Source of the DNA: Candidatus Brockarchaeota archaeon
GTDB lineage: Archaea; Thermoproteota; EX4484-205; DTQO01
Direction of reading: 5' to 3'
DNA: 8,651 bases
Assembly: GCA_017601265.1 (NCBI GenBank)
Contig: JAFNJA010000083.1
Coordinates: 1-8,651, forward strand
Shown here: one piece after another, positions 1-4,743 of the stretch
Position numbering within the stretch: the first letter of the stretch is position 1
How the letters are laid out: every line of letters starts with the position of its first letter
Made by a program: the position numbers and the translations under genes
The notes under the pieces: generated by a model
Told to the model about the DNA's origin: nothing
Seen by the model: only the letters and a program-made list of their open reading frames with translations
Databases searched by the model: none

Positions 1-546
1 CCTGGCAAAAAGCACTATTGCCGCCAGGGCGGCCGCGGGTGGAAGGGCGTACTGGACCAGCCAGAAAAAGTTGGAGGACCGCCTAACTTCCAACGGCGCT
101 TTCTGGCTCGCGCTTCCCAAGTACTCCGCGTTGCCGGACCAAGTTGCCTGGACGTGCCAAACGCCCGCTTCGTCCACCAACACCTTCGTCGCGAACGATC
201 CGGCGGACGTCGCCGTTACCACCTGGTTGAAAGTGGCGCCGTCCGGCTTCGTGTAGGTTATCACGACAGGTACCGCCAAGGGGGGCTCTATCCTGCCCAG
301 GACGACCACCTCTTCCCCTTCGGCCGCCTCACGGTTCCCGAATTCGACGTAGAGCTTCGTCTCCATGCTCAGGAACTCCGCAGCCGGCTCTCCGGAAGGG
401 AAGTTTCTGGGCCCGTGCCACGTGATCGAACCCCCGAAAGCGTCCGGTTTCGGGGAGACGTAATCCGCCCTGTATCCGGGCGGGGGGATGACCGTTATCG
501 AGTCGTTCCCGTAGAGGTAAAGCCCTCCCTCGAAGACGTCCCCCAT
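1..546 (-). CDS. C-terminal fragment of frameshifted Ig-like surface protein (runs off left edge)
   Basis: This frame opens after an in-frame TGA at 558-556; its first ATG is at 546-544, and it is still open at base 1. Its beginning (GDVFEGGLYLYGNDSITVIP, then PGYRADYVSPKPD and a W-H-G-P motif) reads as the continuation of the domain encoded by the 961-329 frame. An Ig-like beta domain follows (VVITYTKPDGATFNQVVT... GVWHVQATWSGNAEY), of the type common in archaeal envelope proteins. At the left edge is a hydrophobic stretch (LPPAAALAAIVLFAR), probably a C-terminal membrane anchor. I infer that this was one gene with the upstream frame and that ATG 546 is not a natural start: no Shine-Dalgarno site precedes it and no signal peptide follows. 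Either a one-base indel, a small out-of-frame deletion or a sequencing error could explain the break. Function beyond a cell-surface role is unknown. Confidence 0.7.
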   Translation of the reverse strand, partial: MGDVFEGGLYLYGNDSITVIPPPGYRADYVSPKPDAFGGSITWHGPRNFPSGEPAAEFLSMETKLYVEFGNREAAEGEEVVVLGRIEPPLAVPVVITYTKPDGATFNQVVTATSAGSFATKVLVDEAGVWHVQATWSGNAEYLGSASQKAPLEVRRSSNFFWLVQYALPPAAALAAIVLFAR

Positions 547-961
547 GTAGGTATGTCACCGTGCCCCTCGAGACGGTCGGCGTGTTGACGATCGCCGCGC
601 ACGAATCGAAGTTAACCGCGTACATTTCCCGCCCCGTCAGGTCGGCCGCCTGCTCCACGATCTGGGCCATCCGCTGCTCGAAAGCGTCGACGAACTCCTG
701 TTTCGAAGCGGTGAAGTTTTGGACGTATTGGGCGAAAAGCGCAACATCCTCCGAATCGAGCAGGGGGACGCTGTACGTTATCTGCCAGAGGGCGGAGCGG
801 TTGGCGTAGAGCTCTATCCTGTACGAGGTGCTCGCGTTGGCTATCTCGATCTGGCCGGCGGCCGCGACCTTGGGGAAATGCGGCAGCGAGGCGAGTAAAA
901 ATAGGAGCAGCGCTGTCGCTCCCGGATTCGGAACGGGGATCCGCCTAGACGGCCAGGCCAA
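329..961 (-). CDS. N-terminal fragment of frameshifted secreted surface protein
   Basis: The N-terminus has a basic stretch and a hydrophobic core (ATALLLFLLASLPHFP), then a likely cleavage region (KVAAA-GQ), i.e. a signal peptide. Residues ~38-140 contain three possible N-glycosylation sequons (NAS, NRS, NFT) and the motif TGREMYAVNF. They resemble an archaeal extracellular domain I have seen in multi-domain membrane proteins but cannot name with certainty. From about residue 140 the composition turns Arg/His-rich and non-protein-like, while the next frame becomes convincing (fragment 546-1). Genuine coding therefore ends near 540-555 and the remainder to 329 is out of frame. The start is uncertain: only TTG 961 is available near the signal peptide, and the frame stays open further upstream without ATG or GTG. 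The gene lies 159 bp downstream of the small membrane-protein gene on the same strand, separated by two T6 tracts, so it is probably transcribed separately. Confidence 0.6.
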   Translation of the reverse strand: MAWPSRRIPVPNPGATALLLFLLASLPHFPKVAAAGQIEIANASTSYRIELYANRSALWQITYSVPLLDSEDVALFAQYVQNFTASKQEFVDAFEQRMAQIVEQAADLTGREMYAVNFDSCAAIVNTPTVSRGTVTYLHGGRLRGRALPLRERLDNGHPPARIQGGLRLPETGRFRGFDHVARAQKLPFRRAGCGVPEHGDEALRRIREP

Positions 962-1012
962 TCTCGCACGCGCTTTCGTTTTGGAGCGGCGGGGACTTAA
1001 CCTTTCCGTGTC

Positions 1013-1039
1013 AAAAAAGCCTGAATAAATGAAAAAAGC
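1013..1039 (-). terminator. Double poly-T tract, likely archaeal terminator
   Basis: On the minus strand two copies of GCTTTTTT (T6 at 1037-1032 and 1018-1013) lie 80-110 bp downstream of the stop of the 1333-1121 gene. Archaeal RNA polymerase stops at oligo-T runs without needing a hairpin, so this fits the end of the two-gene unit. The same AT-rich stretch could also hold the promoter of the gene starting near 961. Confidence 0.5.
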
Positions 1040-1091
1040 TTAAAGAATGTTGGGCGCGGGTCGGCATCAAGCGCGAAAACCGGTGGCGCCC

Positions 1092-1146
1092 AGCGCCGCC
1101 GTCTTGGAAGCGCGAACGTTTCAGCGCTTGAGCGCCGCCATCTTGG
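1092..1146. repeat. 16-bp direct repeat straddling a stop codon
   Basis: AGCGCCGCCGTCTTGG (1092-1107) and AGCGCCGCCATCTTGG (1131-1146) match at 15 of 16 positions, 39 bp apart. The second copy encodes the last codons of the small membrane protein (minus strand, K-M-A-A-L). The first lies just past its stop codon. It looks like a short duplication of the gene's 3' end. Confidence 0.6.
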
Positions 1147-1333
1147 CGCGCCTCTTGTTTGGAACTCCTGCCTCAACGACCGCGAGCGCCGCGATGATCG
1201 TCGATGCCCCGACTATGGCGGGCTTCCAAACGCTCTCCAGCCTGACAAGTATGCTCAAGATCATCATCGCGCCAGCCACGAAGCAGAGGTTAAAGTCAAC
1301 CACGTCCCTTTTCGTGAATTTCACGCCGAACAT
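1121..1333 (-). CDS. Small two-helix membrane protein, unknown function
   Basis: This encodes 70 residues. A basic N-terminal segment (MFGVKFTKRD) is followed by a first hydrophobic helix (FNLCFVAGAMMILSILVRL, ~residues 14-32), a short loop (ESVWK), a second helix (PAIVGASTIIAALAVVEAGV, ~37-56) and a strongly basic tail (NKRRAKMAALKR). By the positive-inside rule both ends should face the cytoplasm. A GTG six bases upstream could extend the frame by two codons. I chose ATG 1333 because GGAGGAGGTGA (1346-1336) ends just upstream, putting its GGAGG core 8 nt from this ATG. The gene begins 24 bp after the stop of the 2764-1358 gene and is almost certainly co-transcribed with it. I do not recognise the family. 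A membrane partner for the secreted product is possible but is only inferred from the arrangement. Confidence 0.75.
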   Translation of the reverse strand: MFGVKFTKRDVVDFNLCFVAGAMMILSILVRLESVWKPAIVGASTIIAALAVVEAGVPNKRRAKMAALKR

Positions 1334-1335
1334 TT

Positions 1336-1346
1336 TCACCTCCTCC
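1336..1346 (-). promoter_or_regulatory. Strong Shine-Dalgarno site of the 70-residue gene
   Basis: GGAGGAGGTGA on the minus strand closely matches the complement of archaeal 16S rRNA 3' ends. It lies in the 24-bp gap between the two genes and supports translation from ATG 1333. Confidence 0.7.
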
Positions 1347-1357
1347 TTTTACTCCTT

Positions 1358-2764
1358 CTACTCCTTCTTCCGGCTCCCGCGCCCCTGTTTGCCATTCCCG
1401 CCGCCGTTCGATTCGCCTTCGCCGCCCTTGCCTTTGCCCTTCCCTTGCCCTCCGCCATTGCCTCCGTCTTTCCCGCCGCCTCCGTCCCCGCCGCCGTTCG
1501 ATTCGCCTTCGCCGCCCTTGCCTTTGCCCTTCCCTTGCCCTCCGCCATTATCCCCGCCCTGTTGCCCCTTGCCTTGCCCGCGCGACTTGCCCTTTGAGGC
1601 CAGTTCTCCGAAGCTGCTTTCCAACTCAGAACAGTTGCCCACTAGAGCTTTGGCGGCCTTCATGAATTGGCCGAGGTGCTTGCCCAGTCCGGGCCTCGTC
1701 TGGTTGAGCTCTTCAAGTTCTTCGGACAGGAGTTCCGCCACCGCTTTTACGAAGTTCACCGTATCGTTGCTTCCTTCGAGCTCCATGACGAGCGTTTGGT
1801 AATCGACCGTCCCGTTGTCCAAGAGGCCCTGCATGAGCCGCGTCCTGATCCTCGCCCGCTCCAGGAGCCTGTAAAGCTGCGCTTGCGTCGAATTAAGCAG
1901 GGAAAGGAGCTCCTCGTTGGTCACGCACTCTTCCAACCTGACCCTAACCATGAACCTTGCCATGTGCATCTCCTGCTTGGCCAAGGTTTTCCCGACGTTT
2001 AACGCAAGCTTCTTTCCAAGCGGGACGAGGGTCGATTCGATCATCGAGTCTATGAATTGAATGTACTCGAATGCCCTTTCGACAAGTTCAGCGGCCAAAT
2101 CTTCGCCTATGCTCTTGCCCGACTGCGCCAGTACTTTGTGCACGAATGCCGTGAGCATGTTCCTAGCCGCCCTGAGCTGGTTGGCGGCTGCGTGCCCGTC
2201 CTCGTCGAGAAGTTCGACGGCCGCCTCCACCTTCGCGATGCAGTTCGACAGGCTGGCCAGCAAACTTTCCGCCGTTTCGATCTCCGAAGATGCCACCAGT
2301 TCCTCCAGCCCTTCAAGCTCGCCCGCAAGGGCACCGAGCCTCTCGCCCGCGCCCGAACGTACGTCGAACTCAACCGAGGCTAGCGGTTCCCCGTCGCCCC
2401 CTGCAGCGTATACCTGGGCAACGTACGTCCCGTTCTCGGCGTCGTACGGTATCTGCCATTCCACTTGCATCCCGTCGGAATCGTAAGTGAAATCCAGGCT
2501 CGCGAAGAGATTAAGTTCCCCGTCAACCTTGAGCGATATATCAATACGATAGTTTCCGGCCTCGAATCCGGAAATGGCAAAGACTACAGTTTCGCCAGCT
2601 GCGTACTCAGGCTCGTCCGTGATGTCCGTGCTAATTGTGGGATCGGCAGGTTCTTGGCCCCTCGCGCCGACCAAGTTGAACGCAGGCAGCACCATCGCAA
2701 CGAGCAGAACCAAGCAAGCGACGCGCGTAAGGAGAGCCTTTTTTCCGGCAATCAACTCAACCAT
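1358..2764 (-). CDS. Secreted Ig-like / helical surface protein with Gly-Lys-rich repetitive tail
   Basis: This encodes 468 residues. It has a signal peptide (basic MVELIAGKK, core ACLVLLVAMVLPAFNLVGA, cleavage probably just before or after ARG). An Ig-like beta domain of the macroglobulin MG2 type follows (~40-140: EYAAGETVVFAISGF, then QIPYDAENGTYVAQVY). A long, mostly alpha-helical region with leucine- and glutamate-rich stretches spans ~145-388. The last ~79 residues are a low-complexity Gly/Lys/Gln/Asn/Glu tail with two exact 21-residue repeats, ending in RGSRKKE. Several N-glycosylation sequons (NGT, NST, NDT, NQT, NCS) fit an exported glycoprotein. No C-terminal membrane helix or anchor is visible, so the product is secreted or held through its basic tail. 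A GTG at 2773 lies in frame, but the AGGTGA Shine-Dalgarno site overlaps it and is correctly placed for ATG 2764. It is the first gene of a unit with the small membrane protein. Function unknown. Confidence 0.85.
   Translation of the reverse strand: MVELIAGKKALLTRVACLVLLVAMVLPAFNLVGARGQEPADPTISTDITDEPEYAAGETVVFAISGFEAGNYRIDISLKVDGELNLFASLDFTYDSDGMQVEWQIPYDAENGTYVAQVYAAGGDGEPLASVEFDVRSGAGERLGALAGELEGLEELVASSEIETAESLLASLSNCIAKVEAAVELLDEDGHAAANQLRAARNMLTAFVHKVLAQSGKSIGEDLAAELVERAFEYIQFIDSMIESTLVPLGKKLALNVGKTLAKQEMHMARFMVRVRLEECVTNEELLSLLNSTQAQLYRLLERARIRTRLMQGLLDNGTVDYQTLVMELEGSNDTVNFVKAVAELLSEELEELNQTRPGLGKHLGQFMKAAKALVGNCSELESSFGELASKGKSRGQGKGQQGGDNGGGQGKGKGKGGEGESNGGGDGGGGKDGGNGGGQGKGKGKGGEGESNGGGNGKQGRGSRKKE
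1397..1549 (-). repeat. 63-bp perfect direct repeat with 90-bp period, inside a coding tail
   Basis: Bases 1397-1459 and 1487-1549 are identical over 63 bp, separated by a 27-bp Gly-rich spacer. Each copy encodes 21 residues containing GGQGKGKGKGGEGESNGG. Identity at silent positions as well as in the protein points to a recent duplication or gene conversion. Confidence 0.9.
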
Positions 2765-2769
2765 CTTCT

Positions 2770-2775
2770 TCACCT
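2770..2775 (-). promoter_or_regulatory. Shine-Dalgarno site AGGTGA that decides the start at 2764
   Basis: AGGTGA (minus strand, 2775-2770) is followed by a 5-nt spacer and ATG 2764-2762. It overlaps the in-frame GTG at 2773, which is therefore unlikely to be the start. Confidence 0.7.
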
Positions 2776-2784
2776 TTTTCCAAC

Positions 2785-2799
2785 CGCGCGCTTCGCGCG
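2785..2799 (-). repeat. GC hairpin in the leader of the secreted-protein gene
   Basis: CGCGCG-CTT-CGCGCG forms a perfect 6-bp stem with a 3-nt loop (GAA in the transcript sense). It ends about 10 bp before the AGGTGA ribosome site. It is either a leader hairpin that could affect translation or RNA stability, or a GC-rich operator. The sequence alone does not distinguish these. Confidence 0.5.
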
Positions 2800-2860
2800 C
2801 ATGCTAAATGCCTCCCGTTAAGACCGAATAACCCTTTCCGGGCGAAATGAGGAAAAATAA

Positions 2861-2920
2861 GGTTCATAATAGTTCAGAATGGTTCAAATGCCCCAAAAAA
2901 GCTTCAGAATATTTCACGTG
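2861..2920. promoter_or_regulatory. Helically phased TTCA decamer array
   Basis: Six successive decamers from 2861 read GGTTCATAAT, AGTTCAGAAT, GGTTCAAATG, CCCCAAAAAA, GCTTCAGAAT and ATTTCACGTG. TTCA occupies positions 3-6 of every decamer except the fourth, so five copies lie on the same face of the helix. On the minus strand this is a run of ATT-N-TGAA units about 100-155 bp upstream of the 2764 start. It fits a cooperative binding site for a regulator, or a bent-DNA element. Confidence 0.55.
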
Positions 2921-3195
2921 CCCCTCGAACGCGGGCAGGTTTTTTCTCCGCGATAGCAGGGCCCTACGCCCGCCGCGCAAAGCCAAGCGAGCTTCGAGAA
3001 CGTATTTCAGTTAAAACGGCGGGCCAAAAAACTTTGAAGAAACTAAGCTCGTTAACGCGGCGGACCTATCAGCCATCCGCTCCGCGCCCCGCCCCAAGTT
3101 CAGGACATATCGGCGAAGAGCAAAGGTGCATGGCGCCTGTACCGCCCATCCCATCACCATTCCGCTCCGCAATCGGCCTGATTGGTACAAGCAAG

Positions 3196-3203
3196 ATTTA
3201 AAT
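3196..3203 (+). promoter_or_regulatory. TATA box of the tRNA-Lys gene
   Basis: ATTTAAAT lies within the palindrome GATTTAAATC. It is centred about 27 bp upstream of the first tRNA base (3227), the standard archaeal TATA-to-start distance. Transcription should begin at or within a few bases of the mature 5' end. Confidence 0.8.
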
Positions 3204-3241
3204 CGGAAAAACAGGCCGAAAACGCGGGGCCCGTAACTCAG

Positions 3242-3286
3242 ACGATCCGGGTCGAACCGAAAAGCGCGGCTCGGACATCGGAAGAG
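3242..3286 (+). other. tRNA intron 1, D loop (after nt 15), 45 nt
   Basis: Removal joins AG to TCAGGTA, giving a normal D loop. Inside, CGAT/ATCG (3243-3246 with 3277-3280) and then an 8-bp helix (3247-3254 with 3267-3274, one G-U and one U-G pair) form a strong stem. The spacing of the inner helix to both junctions fits 3-nt bulges AG|A and AG|T around a 4-nt central segment. Only about 2 of those 4 central pairs form, so the motif is relaxed. Junctions one or two bases earlier would give the same mature sequence. Confidence 0.8.
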
Positions 3287-3309
3287 TCAGGTAGAGTGGC
3301 AGGCTCTTA

Positions 3310-3343
3310 ACCGGCTTCGCGCGAAAAGGACGCCGGCGGGGCC
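3310..3343 (+). other. tRNA intron 2, canonical 37/38 position, 34 nt
   Basis: Bulge-helix-bulge: outer helix GCAGG/CCUGU (anticodon stem), central helix CUCU/GGGG (3304-3307 with 3338-3341), 5' bulge UA|A (3308-3310), 3' bulge CC|A (3342-3344), inner helix CCGGC/GCCGG (3311-3315 with 3332-3336), with C3337 unpaired. The predicted cuts restore a 7-nt anticodon loop. Confidence 0.9.
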
Positions 3344-3362
3344 ACCTGTTCGCCATGGGTTC

Positions 3363-3390
3363 GCACTGTCCGCAACGGACGTTGGCCCAA
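3363..3390 (+). other. tRNA intron 3, T loop (56/57), 28 nt
   Basis: Central helix GGGU/GCCC (3357-3360 with 3385-3388) is flanked by bulges UC|G (3361-3363) and AA|A (3389-3391). The inner stem reaches GUCCG/CGGAC (3368-3372 with 3376-3380). Cutting there yields the standard T loop UUCAAAU. Shifting both cuts by one base gives UUCGAAU, also acceptable, but with poorer splice-motif pairing. Confidence 0.85.
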
Positions 3391-3525
3391 AAATCCCACC
3401 GGGCCCGCTTCTAAACAAAACCGCCCTCGAGTCGGTCAGAGATAACTTGATCTATCGCCGCTCATTTACTACCTTGCTTAGCTTATCGATATGCGGATGC
3501 CACTCGACATGAAGCGCGAAAGTCT

Positions 3526-4266
3526 ATGCTGCGTGGCGAACGAAACCTTATCCACATCGTTACAAACGCCTGCCGCCATCCCCCTGATCTCCTCATGGAC
3601 TTCAGGAGCTGCGCCAACCTGCCGGCGAGGGGCATCCTGGTCCCCCGAGATCTGGGGCAGGGCGCGACATTCTACAGAAGATGGGGCATACGCAAAACCC
3701 TCCGATCCGATGGCAAGATCGGCCTCCCGAGCATAGGGCCCGACGAGTACGTGATGAGCGAGGCTTACTTCCTCGACTTCCTCAGGTTCGCGCTCGAGTG
3801 CAACTTCTTCGTAGTCGCCTGGGATGCCCCGACATACGTGGACATGCCGACCGATATCTCTTGGAGGAACACCGTCCATGGCGTCGAGCAACTGCGGAGG
3901 ATCATCAAGGCCGGCATCCCCGCGATCGGGCTGTCGAACGGTTCCAGCGCGGATCAGTACGGAAAGTTCGCCGGGCTCTTGGCAGCGACGGGCGTCGATT
4001 TCGTTTCTACCGCGTCCACTCCAGCATTAAAGTATCCCCACCTTCTCGAGGACGTGGATTCCGAGCGTCAAGTAAAAGATCGCGGTCAGGGGAATGTGCA
4101 GGGTCCTCCAGTACCCTCTCAAAAACTTGGTCTTGACGTACCTTCCCACGATTCCACTGACAACGATCGTCGCCATAAGGACAAAGGTGAAGAAGCTCAG
4201 GAAGTGCTGGGGCCTCGCGTAAGCGACCCTGTTGGCCAAGTGGATGCCGGTCACCAGGAGCGATAA
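3526..4266 (+). CDS. Truncated TGT-like barrel fragment (probable gene remnant)
   Basis: Codons 1-167 look like real protein: DFLRFALECNFFVVAWDAPT, then AGIPAIGLSNGSS, DQYGKFAGLLAATGVDFVS. The order D-x-P, strand plus N/Q-G, S-x-x-x-x-Y, then GVDFVS resembles the centre of tRNA-guanine transglycosylase-like TIM barrels (compare the IIQGS...GFDGYAVGG region of bacterial TGT). I judge this from memory, at about one-in-three confidence. From codon 168, which lies exactly opposite the stop codon of the convergent cytochrome gene (4027-4029), the frame is antisense to that gene and its composition becomes Asp/Arg/Gly-rich and non-globular. The second half of the barrel, where the family's nucleophilic Asp and zinc ligands would be, is absent. 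ATG 3526 has no clear ribosome site and the frame is open back to 3451, so the N-terminus is also uncertain. Probably a decaying or rearranged gene. A genuine short protein of unknown function is the alternative. Confidence 0.45.
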   Translation: MLRGERNLIHIVTNACRHPPDLLMDFRSCANLPARGILVPRDLGQGATFYRRWGIRKTLRSDGKIGLPSIGPDEYVMSEAYFLDFLRFALECNFFVVAWDAPTYVDMPTDISWRNTVHGVEQLRRIIKAGIPAIGLSNGSSADQYGKFAGLLAATGVDFVSTASTPALKYPHLLEDVDSERQVKDRGQGNVQGPPVPSQKLGLDVPSHDSTDNDRRHKDKGEEAQEVLGPRVSDPVGQVDAGHQER

Positions 4267-4521
4267 AATTCCAGGTATGCAGTGAACTGCCAGCCATGAC
4301 TTCACGTTCCCCGGGAATCCCCTCTTTAGCGCGGAGTAGGATGCCGAAGCGCCCAAAAGGACCGCCCCGGCCCAACCGAACCAGTGAGCCACGTCCCGGG
4401 GGAAGATCCTCCAAGGGCCGCGGTGGCGCACGGGTCCGGTGCCGATAAGGAGAGCCGTCAACGCCAGGAGCGACGCGAGGACCAACGCGAGAACAAATGC
4501 TGGCCTTTTTATCCCTTCCAT
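4027..4521 (-). CDS. Small multi-helix cytochrome b-like membrane protein (four-histidine, di-heme type)
   Basis: This encodes 164 residues with five hydrophobic segments: ~8-27, ~45-64, ~74-96, ~107-127 and ~140-160. The third contains H80 and H94, the last H142 and H156. Both pairs are spaced H-x13-H, the pattern by which two helices of b-type cytochromes (ferric-reductase/cytochrome b families) hold two stacked hemes. H46 (DVAHWFG) and H106 (RPQHF) lie at helix edges, and C81 follows the H80 ligand. The inferred role is electron transfer across or within the membrane. No flavin or NAD domain is fused and no redox partner is visible beside it. ATG 4521 lacks a good Shine-Dalgarno site. AT-rich elements ~20-28 bp upstream (GCATAAGAATGCATATC) suggest a leaderless or short-leader transcript. 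A further TATA-like CCTTAAAAAC lies at about 4641-4632. Its 3' end meets the convergent fragment at 4027. Confidence 0.75.
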   Translation of the reverse strand: MEGIKRPAFVLALVLASLLALTALLIGTGPVRHRGPWRIFPRDVAHWFGWAGAVLLGASASYSALKRGFPGNVKSWLAVHCIPGILSLLVTGIHLANRVAYARPQHFLSFFTFVLMATIVVSGIVGRYVKTKFLRGYWRTLHIPLTAIFYLTLGIHVLEKVGIL

Positions 4522-4743
4522 CGATACCCGCCGTCGAGATATGCATTCTTATGCGTTGCGTCGCGCAAGGTTGGGCGCGATGAGTTTGCCGCACGATCCT
4601 CCAAATCCACATCAGACGCACGAAAGGTTAGTTTTTAAGGCCTCGAAACGGAACGCTTTCACTTGGACGCGCGCCTCCAGCTCTGTCGAATGGAGCTCGA
4701 GCCGGAGCCCCTTCGCGCGCTTTTCCCGACGCTGCCCAAGGAC

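Larger units (their letters stand above)
2776..3226. other. Long intergenic region between secreted-protein gene and tRNA
   Basis: No convincing ORF is present on either strand. The region holds the leader and promoter of the minus-strand gene (AT-rich candidates GGTTATTCG near 2829 and CATTTAGC at 2810-2803) and the periodic TTCA array (2861-2920). It also holds a T6 tract on the plus strand (about 2940-2945), a 7-bp inverted repeat CGAGCTT/AAGCTCG (2988-2994, 3045-3051) and the tRNA TATA box (3196-3203). Nothing else is recognised between about 3052 and 3190. Confidence 0.6.
3227..3407 (+). tRNA. tRNA-Lys(CUU) interrupted by three introns
   Basis: Four exons (3227-3241, 3287-3309, 3344-3362, 3391-3407) join to a 74-nt cloverleaf. 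The acceptor stem GGGCCCG/CGGGCCC is perfect (7 bp). U8 and A9 are followed by D stem ACTC/GAGT with A14, G15, G18G19 and A21. The anticodon stem is GCAGG/CCUGU (one G-U pair) with loop CUCUUAA, giving anticodon CUU. The variable loop is UCGCC, T stem AUGGG/CCCAC (one A-C mismatch), T loop UUCAAAU, discriminator G73. The G15-C48, G18-U55 and G19-C56 tertiary pairs are all possible. No CCA is encoded, as is common in archaea. The product reads AAG codons. Introns of 45, 34 and 28 nt lie in the D loop, after A37, and in the T loop. Unspliced, the gene is 181 bp and gives no continuous cloverleaf, so an annotation pipeline could miss it. The TATA box upstream supports expression. Confidence 0.95.

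Noticed and set aside
1047..1802. Plus-strand Pro/Ser-rich ORF of 251 codons
   Set aside because: Its Pro-rich part is the exact antisense of the Gly/Lys-rich tail and it spans two minus-strand genes that have signal peptide or helix features and ribosome sites.
2861..2920. TTCA array as a CRISPR or degenerate tandem repeat
   Set aside because: Units are only 10 bp with no spacers, so it is not a CRISPR array. It is kept instead as a possible regulatory array.
2930..2974. GCGGGC ... GCCCGC inverted repeat with an internal T6 tract as a structured RNA or terminator
   Set aside because: The arms are only 6 bp with a loop over 30 nt, and no plus-strand gene lies upstream to terminate.
3100..3157. 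Possible C/D box guide RNA on the minus strand (GTGATGG ... CTGA, 58 nt)
   Set aside because: The C box is imperfect, no internal D'/C' pair is present and no terminal stem forms. Such short matches are expected by chance.
3391..4026. Integration site at the tRNA 3' end with the truncated gene as element remnant
   Set aside because: No second copy of the tRNA 3' sequence, no integrase and no element genes are present in the window.
4007..4621. Minus-strand ORF of 204 codons overlapping the cytochrome gene
   Set aside because: It is Arg/Pro/His-rich without domains, while the overlapping frame encodes regular membrane helices with paired histidines.
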